In this document: in pieces, positions 1-8,082 of the stretch
How the letters are laid out: every line of letters starts with the position of its first letter
Position numbering within the stretch: position 1 is the stretch's first letter
Origin: CAZBEJ01 sp964521305
GTDB taxonomy: Bacteria > Patescibacteriota > Microgenomatia > UBA1406 > GWC2-37-13
Length of the DNA stretch: 14,117 nt
Assembly (NCBI GenBank): GCA_964521305.1
Contig: CAZFQZ010000023.1
Coordinates: 1-14,117, forward strand
Reading direction: 5' to 3'
Made by a program: the position numbers and the translations under genes
Notes under the pieces: model-generated
What the model was told of the DNA's origin: nothing
Database searches by the model: none
The model's input: the letters and a program-made list of their open reading frames with translations, nothing else

Positions 1-9
1 TCTGGGTTT

Positions 10-34
10 ATACTGTAAATTTCATTTACAGTAT
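10..34. repeat. Perfect 11-bp inverted repeat with 3-nt loop
   Basis: The arm ATACTGTAAAT (10-20) is exactly the reverse complement of ATTTACAGTAT (24-34), with TTC between. It lies 18 bp past the stop of the small reverse-strand ORF at 53-262. No T-tract follows on either strand, so a classical intrinsic terminator is doubtful. The symmetry would suit a dimeric repressor site or an RNA hairpin. The outer half-sites resemble a LexA box but the spacing is wrong. It may belong to a gene beyond the left edge. Confidence 0.6.
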
Positions 35-52
35 TCGATTCCCGTATCCCGC

Positions 53-262
53 TCAATAACTCACTCCCCTATCCTCATAAAATAATTCTTTCATCTTATC
101 TGCATATCGGCGTGCAATGGAATGGTAATCGTTGTAACCGTTCGTATACGGTAAAAACTCACGTTTGCCATCTGTTTTTAAAGTGTATACCCATCTCATC
201 TGCTTTTTCGATCGTACGAACTGCAAACCAGAATAGGAGGGGTATACACTCCGTTTGCTCAA
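53..262 (-). CDS. Hypothetical 69-aa basic protein (TTG start), doubtful
   Basis: I do not recognise this short frame. It would have to start at TTG (260-262), because two in-frame TAA codons stand directly upstream. There is no Shine-Dalgarno sequence. A -10-like TATAGT lies about 17 nt before the start (280-285, reverse strand). The product is basic and aromatic-rich. A strand-like stretch with a central Trp (around residues 14-36) is followed by a charged helix (about 48-62, ending DKMKELF). That layout loosely recalls small AP2-like or integrase-arm DNA-binding modules, but this is only a pattern impression. The lack of a good start leaves open a gene remnant or non-coding DNA. It lies downstream of the ABC operon on the same strand, about 145 bp from it. 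Confidence 0.35.
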   Translation of the reverse strand: MSKRSVYPSYSGLQFVRSKKQMRWVYTLKTDGKREFLPYTNGYNDYHSIARRYADKMKELFYEDRGVSY

Positions 263-337
263 TTATTATTGCCAATGGCACTATACGGTCCGGTATATGA
301 CACCAATAAGTATGTGTTATGGATATATATGCTACGC

Positions 338-356
338 GTTACCTTAAATAGGTAAC
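338..356. repeat. Hairpin downstream of the ABC operon
   Basis: GTTACCT (338-344) and AGGTAAC (350-356) form a perfect 7-bp stem with a TAAAT loop, about 50 bp past the permease stop. On the plus strand a run of seven T (364-370) follows 7 nt later; on the reverse strand there is no T-tract after the stem. It could stop or protect the 3' end of the operon transcript, but it is not a textbook terminator. Nothing else is visible between 263 and 406. Confidence 0.35.
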
Positions 357-406
357 CTGCACTCTTTTTTTCACTCACTGAGTTATTCCTGTGTTGTGGA
401 TTGATA

Positions 407-2476
407 TTATTCATACCGTAAGGCATCAAGTGCGGAAATTTTGGTAGCCCGTTTGGCCGGATAAATACCGGTGGTCATCCCGACCAAAAGGGATAGGAAA
501 ATGACCAAGATGACAAACGGCAGCGGAATGGTGGATACATCAATAAACCCGACACCTTTAAAAACCACAAAAACGGAAAGGATAACCCCGAGCATCTTCC
601 CGGCTAGAAAGCCAATAATAATTCCCAAAACCCCGCCGCAAAATCCCATAATCATGGATTCGGTTAAGAAAAGTTCCTGCACCTCTGATGATTTCATTCC
701 CATGGCCTTCATTAGACCTACTTCTCTCGTTCTCTCCAAAAGAGATACGGTTAAGGTATTAAACATACCCAGGGCAGCAACTGCCAAAGCCACCATTCCC
801 AAAAGCGCCAAAAGGGTCTGAACGGTAGCAAAAAGGTTGTTGATCTGGGCTACTGTATCGGCCACAGACCAAGTGGTATAGCCCATGGCTTCAATCTGTC
901 GCCTGACATTACCCAGATCCTGCGCCTGCGCAACCGTAACTTTCACCTGTGAATAATTCATAACTCCTAGGCTTCGCAAATCCATAAAGGGTACGTAGAA
1001 AAGTGGTGTTACAGCCGACGGGACCACTCCGATAATCGAATAGGTTGCCGGTGTTGAGGTAAGGTTTTCGTTGGTTAACCCGGCCATATTGCCACTGACT
1101 ATATAGGTGACGGAAAATGATTTCCCCACCGCTTGCGATTCGGTAATGCCGAGGACTTTGAGCATAGCCTGATTAACAACGGCTTGTTTTATGGCAGAGC
1201 CGGTAAGGCTAACTGTTTTTGTTTCAGGCGGTTTGACCATGCCTGCTTCGGAAGCAATTTGCACGAACTGTAGTGACCCGCCTGCTGACCGGCTTGTTGT
1301 CTGCGCGCTATCCGTAGCCACTCCCAAGACGCTTGGTTCTTTAATCGTGGTTCCGGTAAGACTGATATTGATTTCCGCGAAATAGCCGGTTGCCTGTATT
1401 TGTGTTCCGTCTTTTTCCCGGAGAACCAGATATTTTCCACCTTCACAATCGCCTGAAGTTTTAGGATCGCAGGTTTGTTCTTTCCATAATAAAACCGGCG
1501 CTTGTATCCAATGACCCAAAGATTTTTGGTTCTGATCAAACCCCATTTTACCCCGGCCTTTGTCGTCACTGTAACCGGTTCCCCAAACTTCTACTCCCGA
1601 ACTTTCTCCTTCTGTCCGTTTGGTGTAACCGAGGATTGGGGCGGTAACAGAAGGCGAAGAACGTATCCGTATCCAGCTTTTCGGATCAATATGAAAGGTC
1701 ACCGGCTGGATGGAGGCGCCGATACTGGCAATGGGTGAGGCCTCTGTTGAAATACCGGCTACTTCACCACCTGATGGGATTTCGCTTACCAGTGCGTTTG
1801 TTGTAAATATTTTTCCTTCAACCGGCTTAATTGCCGACTGAGTGAGATAATCACTGGTTACCCCATAGACCGCCATATCGGATACGGCATTATGAAACGA
1901 CACCCGACCGACAACTGAGATTAAAGGCATGACCAGTTTAACATGAGCCAGATTTTTTAAATCGGAAAGCGTTTTGTCACTAATTTTCATTTTGCCGCCT
2001 GGCTGGGTTGAGACATCGGCCTGGCTCATTTCCTCAAGCCTTGCTACACGGCTCACTACCAAATGCTGTAGTCCATACCCCAGTGAAACTAAAAAAACGA
2101 TAGCCGCGATTCCGATGGTCATGCCTCCGACGGTCACCAACGTCCTTGTTTTCTTAGCCGCCATGTTTTTAAGAGCAAGTTCGATTAAATCAATGCGGGA
2201 TATGGACTGGCGGTGTCTGATTTCCAAAAAAAAGACCAGCTGGCGGTACCATGAACTCATACGTGGTCCGATCTTTCCAACCAGACGCCGGGGAATCAAA
2301 TGCTTTTGGTTCAGATGCTCTAATAATTTTGCCGTCATATAGAGCGTCAGAATAAGAATAAAAGATAAAAACTGCCACACACTGGTTCTCGTGACGGAAA
2401 CGGTTTTCCGCGTCAAAGGAAAATGTTCTACCAGATATCCTTTTAGACGATATAGTTTATGAAATAGATTTCTCAT
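407..2476 (-). CDS. FtsX/MacB-type ABC transporter permease with SH3b-like insertion
   Basis: 689-aa membrane subunit of a type VII (MacB/FtsX/LolCE-like) ABC transporter. The family architecture is visible: a first helix at about 112-136, a long extracytoplasmic domain (about 137-547), then three C-terminal helices (about 548-575, 606-636, 651-675). The FtsX signature ERTREVGLMKAMG (581-593) follows the second family helix. An extra hydrophobic segment (about 33-50) precedes the family core, with basic flanks on both sides, which makes its topology unclear. The extracytoplasmic part is about 410 residues, much longer than the roughly 220 I recall for MacB. It includes an SH3b-like stretch (about 258-332: a W-x-R-x-R-S-x-P-S start, G-T-G turn and late Trp residues) and a likely disulfide pair, C336/C344. 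The start overlaps the ATPase gene by 20 nt and has no Shine-Dalgarno, so translation is probably coupled. Members of this class transmit ATP hydrolysis as periplasmic movement or extrude substrates. The substrate is unknown; the surface protein encoded first in the operon is the obvious partner. Confidence 0.9.
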   Translation of the reverse strand: MRNLFHKLYRLKGYLVEHFPLTRKTVSVTRTSVWQFLSFILILTLYMTAKLLEHLNQKHLIPRRLVGKIGPRMSSWYRQLVFFLEIRHRQSISRIDLIELALKNMAAKKTRTLVTVGGMTIGIAAIVFLVSLGYGLQHLVVSRVARLEEMSQADVSTQPGGKMKISDKTLSDLKNLAHVKLVMPLISVVGRVSFHNAVSDMAVYGVTSDYLTQSAIKPVEGKIFTTNALVSEIPSGGEVAGISTEASPIASIGASIQPVTFHIDPKSWIRIRSSPSVTAPILGYTKRTEGESSGVEVWGTGYSDDKGRGKMGFDQNQKSLGHWIQAPVLLWKEQTCDPKTSGDCEGGKYLVLREKDGTQIQATGYFAEINISLTGTTIKEPSVLGVATDSAQTTSRSAGGSLQFVQIASEAGMVKPPETKTVSLTGSAIKQAVVNQAMLKVLGITESQAVGKSFSVTYIVSGNMAGLTNENLTSTPATYSIIGVVPSAVTPLFYVPFMDLRSLGVMNYSQVKVTVAQAQDLGNVRRQIEAMGYTTWSVADTVAQINNLFATVQTLLALLGMVALAVAALGMFNTLTVSLLERTREVGLMKAMGMKSSEVQELFLTESMIMGFCGGVLGIIIGFLAGKMLGVILSVFVVFKGVGFIDVSTIPLPFVILVIFLSLLVGMTTGIYPAKRATKISALDALRYE
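1481..1705 (-). other. SH3b-like segment inside the permease ectodomain
   Basis: Permease residues about 258-332. The pattern I-R-I-R-S-S-P-S-x4-I-L-G followed by strand-like V-E-V-W-G-T-G-Y and a closing W-I-x-A resembles bacterial SH3 domains, which typically begin V-N-V-R-x-G-P-S and end in G-W-V. Family knowledge: SH3b domains often bind peptidoglycan or envelope peptides. It sits between two parts of the MacB-like periplasmic core. The call rests on pattern recognition only. Confidence 0.5.
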
Positions 2477-3224
2477 AAGATTTTAATACTGTTTCGTTGC
2501 CACGTTTGCTTTTATTTTCTTTTAATAACCGTTTCAATTTTTCAGTGGCATACTCTTCCTTAATTTCACCGTTAAATACATGAATGGCCGTCTTGGCGAA
2601 TTTTAAATATTCCAAATCATGGGTTACCATAAGAATGGTTTTTCCCTGATTATTCAGTTCCGCCAAAAGACACATAAGTTCCTGGCCCGAGTCAAAATCC
2701 AGATTTCCGGTCGGCTCATCGGCAATGATGAGTTCCGGATTGGAGATAAGGGCCCGGGCCAGCGCGATTTTTTGCTGCTGACCGGAAGATAATTCCGTGG
2801 GAATATAACCGGCCCAATCAACCATTTGCAGCCGCGTTAATATTTTGGTTGCTTTATCCAGTGATGATAACCGCTCTTCACCCAGAAGCGTCAGGGGGAA
2901 AGCGACGTTTTCAAGAACATTGAATGCTTTAATCCAGTTTGGCTGCTGGTAAACCATGCCGATATGAGTTTTCCGAAAATCAGCCCGTTCGTCTTCGGAA
3001 AAACTGTAAAGATTGTGGGATAAAACCTGAACCTGACCGCGGGTAGGCGCTTCAAGACCCAGAATGATATGAAGAAGCGTTGATTTGCCGCAACCCGATG
3101 GGCCATAGATAATCAGGAAATCACCAATATGCATATTAAAGCTCACGTTTTTCAAAATCGGCACATCCTGTGCTCCGACGTGGAATGATTTATCAATGTG
3201 GCTGGCCCAAATAATTTCGCTCAT
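2457..3224 (-). CDS. ABC transporter ATP-binding protein (MacB/LolD/FtsE type)
   Basis: 255-aa cytoplasmic ATPase that pairs with the FtsX-type permease. All motifs are present in order: Walker A GPSGCGKST (41-49), Q-loop around Q93-Q94, ABC signature LSSGQ (145-149), Walker B LIIADE (165-170) with catalytic E170, D-loop NLD (174-176) and switch H202. The signature departs from LSGGQ at its third position, with Ser for Gly. The tail (about 225-255) is unusually charged and lysine-rich. The ATG overlaps the TGA of the surface-protein gene as ATGA, and an AGGAGG lies 9 nt upstream, so this start is secure. The 3' end overlaps the permease gene by 20 nt. The overlaps imply co-translation at matched levels. 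Substrate direction cannot be read from the sequence; the MacB/LolD/FtsE group is energised from the cytoplasm and acts on the outer face. Confidence 0.93.
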   Translation of the reverse strand: MSEIIWASHIDKSFHVGAQDVPILKNVSFNMHIGDFLIIYGPSGCGKSTLLHIILGLEAPTRGQVQVLSHNLYSFSEDERADFRKTHIGMVYQQPNWIKAFNVLENVAFPLTLLGEERLSSLDKATKILTRLQMVDWAGYIPTELSSGQQQKIALARALISNPELIIADEPTGNLDFDSGQELMCLLAELNNQGKTILMVTHDLEYLKFAKTAIHVFNGEIKEEYATEKLKRLLKENKSKRGNETVLKSYEKSIS

Positions 3225-6200
3225 TTGCCTAATCCTCCTAAAAAGCCAAAAGCTTCCCCTAAACTGGTAATGACTAAGTTTAAAGCGTTATCCGTGGCCT
3301 TGGGCGCGATGGTTACGGTATCAATTGAGTTGCCGATATTGCCGTATTTATCAACCGAAATCGCGCGAAGATGATAAACCTGTGACGGTGTAAGTCCGGA
3401 GATGACTACAAGGTGGTTTGTCGTCAAATTACTGTCTTCCTGGGTTTTTTGGGAATATGTCGTGCCGGTTCCTTCGCTAAACTCAACTTGGGACGTACCC
3501 GGCTTATCCGTATTCCAGGAAACGATAAGCTGGGCTACCGAGTGCTGGGTTGTTCCGACCGCCGCCGACATGGTTTCCCCCTGGACGGTCAAATCCAGAA
3601 GCTGGGGTGGACGGGTATCGGTCGCGGTGGTAAAGCGTTGCGAGTCAGATGTTGCTTCATTTCCCAGTTTGTCCCGGCCTTTAACCACGAGTATATAGTC
3701 GGTCTTGGGGTCCAAACCACGGATAATCATTTGATGTTCCCCTTTGGTTAAGGCAATATTGACTTCATCCTTGGCAGCTCCGGAATTTCCCTGCGGCCAG
3801 TAGGTGATGATTGAGGAAATGGCTGTGTTAGTCGTCCATGTGACCAAAATGGTCGTCTGGGCGGTATTTTCCACTTGCGCCAGTCGGACTGTTGTAATTT
3901 TTGGCCGCGGCAGGGTGACTAAATCCGTATAATCGTCGCTATTATACTGGTTGCCGTCGGCGTCTTCCATGACAATGCGATAATGGTACTGGGTGCCATC
4001 AGTCAGGCCGGTTAAAGGCACGGAATAGGTGGCGCCTGAACCGGTATTGGAGGTGCTCACCGATGTTGATCCGCCGTAGGCAGTGGTTTGGCCGTACTGG
4101 ACAGTAGCTGCAGAGCCGTTGGAAATGGTAAAAGAGACATAGGCTGTAGTGAGCCCGATGCTGCCTGCCGAAACCGCCGAAATAGAAGGAGCGTTGGTTG
4201 TCGTAAAATTTTTTTCATCCGAGATACCCTGATTACCGTCACTGTCAGTCCACTTGGCTTTATAGTAATACGTTGTGCCTGGTGTAAGGCCAGAAAGGTC
4301 AATGGAATGGCTGGTCACCTGGTCGGAATTGGCTGCCTCTACGCTGCCATAGGAACCCGAGGTCGTGCCATAAGCCACACGGCTATCGCCGCTTCTGGAG
4401 GTAGACCAGGTGATGGTAGCTTTTTTGGTGGTGATAGAGCCGGCAGAGGGGCCGGATGAAAGTGCCGGCGCGGTCGTATATTTGCCGGTCGGGGTAAGGG
4501 AAACCGTGGAACTATTAGCTGACGTGGCGCTGGCTCCATCCAGTGTTATTACATAATAATAGTATAAAGTCGAAGAAGGAGTGTTGTCCACGTAGGAAAG
4601 ACCGGAGGTTGAGCCGATGGAGGAAAAACTTGAATCATCGGTTGACCGGTAGACTTTATAGGTTAAATTGCCTGCTCCCTGATAACTGGGCGCTGCCCAG
4701 GTCAAAGTCACATTCCATTGCGATTTGTCTTTAATGGAGGAGTCTGAAGCCACCAAGCTTTGGACCGGATCAGGACTGGTTGAATTAAGAGTAAAAGTGC
4801 CCTTAATGTAGTTAGAGGGAGAATAGTTGGGCGTTGAGGCGTTGTCAATAGCAACCACATAAACGGTATTGGTGCCTTTAGTGACATTAGCCAAAGCCGT
4901 TGCCGCAACCGTCAAACTTGTACTATTGTCAATGTAGGTCGTTGAGGTCCCTTGCAGGGTCGCCAAAGTTGACGGCGGAGATACATTAACCATATAGTAG
5001 TAATGGGTGACCGTTTTACCGGACGTGGGTGTAGCCGCCGGCCAGCTTAAGGCAAATGAGTTGTTCCCTGCCGATGCAGGGGTAACCGTAACGATGCCGT
5101 CTCCGGGAAAAGTTGGCGCCGCACCTCCATACGATAAATTACAGGTGCGGATGGTGGAGCTTGAGGAATTATTGCCGGTAGTATCAACTGAGCGAAAATA
5201 AATAATGTTAGTGCCGCTGGCAATAGCCGAGCTGTCGCGGGAGGAAACCAGGGTATAGGCCGAGGCTGTGGCCGGAATATAATCAAGATTAAGACCGCTA
5301 CTATGGGTCGTCCCCTGCCAAGTTCCGGTTGAAGAGTTAATCTGGTATTGCCAGCCCAGGAGGCCAGAGTTGGAGTCTGAAGAGACCGATGTTCCGCTTG
5401 TTGGCCAGGAAAAGTTCATGTCAACTACATTGCTGAAGTTTCCTCCGGCACAAGAAGTATAGGCAACATTGGTGGGCGCGATGTTGTCAAGTTTGAAGTT
5501 AAAAGAAACTGCCGAGGCGTCAATATTGTTCCCGTTGTCAATCGCCTTGATGTTAAAATAATAGGGGTCGTTACCGCTGGTTAGTGCCGTACCGATGTAT
5601 CCGGAGACGGAAAGATCAATCGAGGTTCCCGAGACGATAAACTGGCAGGTGGAACCGGTCGTGGAAACCGGCGACGTTCCCAAGAGCCCTTTGGCAGTGG
5701 CCGGATCTCCGTTTGGATCTGCACCAAGATAGAGGCAATAACCTTTCAAGCCGGATTGAGAGTCAGCTCCGGCTGTCCAGGAAAAGTACGGGGTGGCGCT
5801 CCCGGTCCATCCGCCTGTTGAAATTGACGAGCCGCCGTTTGCGACATATGCCAGAATACCTGACGCATTTGTTTCCGGCGCCGTGTTATCGGAAAGATAA
5901 TAAATAGTGAACTTATCCAGTTGCGGGTTGGTGCCGGAAGTTTGGGCAAAAGCCGCTTTGACCTGAATATAGCGGTTCGTGCCTGTTCCCAGACCTAAAG
6001 CATCAAATTGGGCTTTGGTCACCGTAACCGTAGTTCCGGCAGAAGCCGTAGCAACTGGTTCATACGTTGCCGAAGATAATCCACCGGTTGTTGCCGCAGT
6101 TTTCATCCAGAAAGTAATCGAGTTGTTTGCTCCCACGCTGGCAACCGTGGCTGAAAAGGCCGTGCTCCCGTTCGTCCCATCTCCCCACCCGCCATTCCAG

Positions 6201-7498
6201 ACGGTATCAATCACATTTGAATTGGTTGGCGATTCCCAGGTGCCGGAAGAGGCGAGATTTATTGTTTGTGTGCCGAGAGAGATGAAAGTTGAAGGAGAAT
6301 TTTGATTATTGTATTCTGTTGCTATCCATGATGAAGTACGAACCGCATTAGAAACACGCACTTCGTCAATAGATCCGATAAAATCTTGGCCATTTGCCGG
6401 GTCGCCACCAGAACCAGCAACAAGACCAACACTTTGGCCTGAAACACTCATGGAAGTAGTCAGTTTGACTCCTCCGTCGATATAAAGTATTGTTCCATTT
6501 GTAACACCGCTTTGAAATGTGACGACAACATGGTGCCACTGACTGTCAGCAAGATTTACATTTGTAGATTTCTCTCCACCGCCACCCCAATCATAAATAA
6601 CAAAGTTGTTGGTCTCCAAAAACATTCCGTATGCTAACTGTTTAGTAATTATGCCGCGCCAACTGCTTCCGGCATTACCGGTGAAAATCCATGCTTCTAA
6701 GCTTCCTGTGGTAATTTTTGTCGAGCCATTATTCCCAAAATCCACATAGGCACCAGATCCGCCAAAGGATGCGCTGCCATCAACAAATCCCGAACCAGCT
6801 GTAACGCTATGGACTGTTCCGTTATTGCTATTGGAAGTTGAATCGTTTGCACTCAAACTTGTTCCGTTTGGTAAATGCCAAACCCCCACATAATTAGCAT
6901 CCCACACGCCTGTTTTATTCTGCTGATTTGAAGCTCCTGAATTTCCATAATACATATACAAGATAGTATCTGTTGTGGAAGATAATGTTGGCACCTTGAC
7001 CCAGGCGATAAGTTGGCCTGTTGTGGAATCATATTTTTCAATTTCATGGTTTAGTTTTGTGGTGCCGTCCGAAGAAGTAAAAAGAATATCATTACCTGTT
7101 GATTGAGCGTTTGCTGCCAAATCTGAATCTGAAGAAATGCTAATCAGTACAGGGAAGTTCGTTTGATCGGCTGAAACTTTTGTGTGATCTATCACGATCT
7201 GCTTTCTATAGATCCAAGCAGAATTGTAAAATCCCGACGTACCCGTTAGTTGCACAACGGCCGCGGCGCCGGAGCCGGAGACGGTTGTGGAGGTGAAGGT
7301 TCCCTGGTTAAAATCCGTGTCCGTATCTTTGGTGATGGAAGATGTCGTCGTGGCAAAGATGCTGGGAATAAGGTGAAAAGCAGTGAAGTACAGCCCGATG
7401 ATGATGCCGACACTGACGAAGAAAACGCTCACGAGATTAAACTGTAAACGGCTGAAATGATAGCGGGGTTCAAAAAAATACTTTCGTAAGCCTGACAT
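3221..7498 (-). CDS. Membrane-anchored DUF2341/LamG/fibronectin-III surface protein
   Basis: 1425-aa first gene of the ABC operon. A short basic N-terminus is followed by a hydrophobic helix (about 20-45) that acts as signal anchor. Next come a DUF2341 domain (about 94-185, beginning W-I-Y-R-K), a LamG/concanavalin-like domain (about 200-392, ending I-D-E-V-R-V-S-N), a beta-rich domain (about 420-535) and several Ig/FN3-like modules (about 536-1005). The last four modules (about 1008-1400) are FN3 repeats, each with a G-L-x-P/D-x3-Y turn and mostly a D-x-x-G-N motif. Only four Cys are present, placed as two likely intradomain pairs (588/618 and 683/786). The Ser/Thr/Gly/Asn-rich composition fits an exported protein. 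The C-terminus (about 1404-1420) is a short amphipathic or hydrophobic stretch with no sortase motif. Such proteins are known as adhesins or glycan-binding surface proteins; the exact role is unknown. The gene overlaps the ATPase gene by 4 nt. GC drops in the DUF2341-LamG part, suggesting mosaic assembly. Confidence 0.9.
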   Translation of the reverse strand: MSGLRKYFFEPRYHFSRLQFNLVSVFFVSVGIIIGLYFTAFHLIPSIFATTTSSITKDTDTDFNQGTFTSTTVSGSGAAAVVQLTGTSGFYNSAWIYRKQIVIDHTKVSADQTNFPVLISISSDSDLAANAQSTGNDILFTSSDGTTKLNHEIEKYDSTTGQLIAWVKVPTLSSTTDTILYMYYGNSGASNQQNKTGVWDANYVGVWHLPNGTSLSANDSTSNSNNGTVHSVTAGSGFVDGSASFGGSGAYVDFGNNGSTKITTGSLEAWIFTGNAGSSWRGIITKQLAYGMFLETNNFVIYDWGGGGEKSTNVNLADSQWHHVVVTFQSGVTNGTILYIDGGVKLTTSMSVSGQSVGLVAGSGGDPANGQDFIGSIDEVRVSNAVRTSSWIATEYNNQNSPSTFISLGTQTINLASSGTWESPTNSNVIDTVWNGGWGDGTNGSTAFSATVASVGANNSITFWMKTAATTGGLSSATYEPVATASAGTTVTVTKAQFDALGLGTGTNRYIQVKAAFAQTSGTNPQLDKFTIYYLSDNTAPETNASGILAYVANGGSSISTGGWTGSATPYFSWTAGADSQSGLKGYCLYLGADPNGDPATAKGLLGTSPVSTTGSTCQFIVSGTSIDLSVSGYIGTALTSGNDPYYFNIKAIDNGNNIDASAVSFNFKLDNIAPTNVAYTSCAGGNFSNVVDMNFSWPTSGTSVSSDSNSGLLGWQYQINSSTGTWQGTTHSSGLNLDYIPATASAYTLVSSRDSSAIASGTNIIYFRSVDTTGNNSSSSTIRTCNLSYGGAAPTFPGDGIVTVTPASAGNNSFALSWPAATPTSGKTVTHYYYMVNVSPPSTLATLQGTSTTYIDNSTSLTVAATALANVTKGTNTVYVVAIDNASTPNYSPSNYIKGTFTLNSTSPDPVQSLVASDSSIKDKSQWNVTLTWAAPSYQGAGNLTYKVYRSTDDSSFSSIGSTSGLSYVDNTPSSTLYYYYVITLDGASATSANSSTVSLTPTGKYTTAPALSSGPSAGSITTKKATITWSTSRSGDSRVAYGTTSGSYGSVEAANSDQVTSHSIDLSGLTPGTTYYYKAKWTDSDGNQGISDEKNFTTTNAPSISAVSAGSIGLTTAYVSFTISNGSAATVQYGQTTAYGGSTSVSTSNTGSGATYSVPLTGLTDGTQYHYRIVMEDADGNQYNSDDYTDLVTLPRPKITTVRLAQVENTAQTTILVTWTTNTAISSIITYWPQGNSGAAKDEVNIALTKGEHQMIIRGLDPKTDYILVVKGRDKLGNEATSDSQRFTTATDTRPPQLLDLTVQGETMSAAVGTTQHSVAQLIVSWNTDKPGTSQVEFSEGTGTTYSQKTQEDSNLTTNHLVVISGLTPSQVYHLRAISVDKYGNIGNSIDTVTIAPKATDNALNLVITSLGEAFGFLGGLGK
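3234..3239 (-). promoter_or_regulatory. Shine-Dalgarno AGGAGG for the ABC ATPase gene
   Basis: A perfect AGGAGG on the reverse strand lies 9 nt before the ATPase ATG, within the last codons of the surface-protein gene (its Gly-rich C-terminus). It is the clearest ribosome binding site in the window and fixes the ATPase start. Confidence 0.85.
3299..4477 (-). repeat. Four tandem FN3-like domain repeats
   Basis: Surface-protein residues about 1008-1400 contain four successive modules of about 95-105 residues. Equivalent turns start at residues 1070 (GLTPGTTYYY), 1164 (GLTDGTQYHY), 1261 (GLDPKTDYIL) and 1368 (GLTPSQVYHL), each followed by a D-x-x-G-N loop. The modules are strongly diverged, so this is an old protein-level repeat, not a recent DNA duplication. 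Confidence 0.75.
6263..7237 (-). other. Low-GC DUF2341-LamG cassette within the surface-protein gene
   Basis: Hand counting gives about 42% GC for 6301-7200, against about 50% for 5881-6300 and about 52% for 7201-7380 on the two sides. The block matches residues about 88-412 and holds exactly the DUF2341 plus LamG pair. Both borders carry a similar short strand-like motif (V-V-Q-L-T-G-T-S-G before, I-N-L-A-S-S-G-T after), as if the cassette had been placed inside one linker. Recombination or horizontal exchange of a binding module is my inference. Confidence 0.55.
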
Positions 7499-7506
7499 GT
7501 AATTTC

Positions 7507-7523
7507 ATTCTATGCTAATTATA
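7507..7523 (-). promoter_or_regulatory. Candidate -10 boxes for the surface-protein/ABC operon
   Basis: Two reverse-strand hexamers precede the surface-protein ATG: TATAAT at 7518-7523 (19 nt before the ATG) and TAGAAT at 7507-7512 (8 nt before it). I see no good TTGACA-like -35 at the normal distance from either. The region is very AT-rich, so chance matches are possible. The nearer box would give a leaderless transcript, which fits the lack of a Shine-Dalgarno before this ATG. Confidence 0.4.
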
Positions 7524-8076
7524 TTAACTATAATAATAATGATTAGCTGCACGAAATGCAAGAAATGTATTAGATATGACAAACCTGTAACCGATCAATC
7601 CGGTAATTCCAAAGTCGGCTTAAAAATAATTACGTATCTCATTTATTGCAGTTGTGTGTAAAGCACTTCATTTCCCGGTTTATAGCAAATAAGCAGGAAT
7701 GCTTTTGAATCATAGTATTTATCGCGTAAATATTGACGCAGTTTCCGCCAATCAAGCTTCTAACCCTGGTTTTTTATGACCGGGTTTAAGTTTTGGCTGT
7801 CAATAAACGTAAAGTTATTCATATTTTTCACCTTAATTATGAGGAGATCTTTTTAAAAAGACATTGGTAAGGGATTGATTGACTTCTGAAGTTTCCGAAC
7901 ACAGGTCAATAACGGTTTAATTCCCCGCAGCTTGCCGGGTGATGAATCATTCCAATAATGTCACAACAAAAAAGATTACATCATTTATTTAGGTCAATCG
8001 ACAGGAAAGAATTGTTGGGGAAACAGAAATGTCATTTTTGCCATATTGCCGACTGTTTTTTCACCACTAAAATAGG

Positions 8077-8082
8077 TATACT
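8077..8082 (+). promoter_or_regulatory. -10-like box for the GT39 gene
   Basis: TATACT lies 33 nt before the glycosyltransferase ATG, with no clear -35 at 16-18 bp. An imperfect hairpin, CAGGCCC-GTC-GGGGCTG with one mismatch (8087-8103), lies between it and the start codon and would be in the 5' leader. Confidence 0.4.

Noticed and set aside
10..34. LexA/SOS box
   Set aside because: The half-sites TACTG and CAGTA are present but CTG and CAG are 13 nt apart; the E. coli LexA spacing is 10.
338..370. Intrinsic terminator of the ABC operon
   Set aside because: The T-run is on the plus-strand side of the hairpin; on the operon's strand the stem is followed by GCGTAGC, not T residues.
3221..7498. 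Sortase-anchored wall protein
   Set aside because: No LPxTG-like motif or C-terminal hydrophobic-plus-basic tail is present; the only strong membrane segment is N-terminal.
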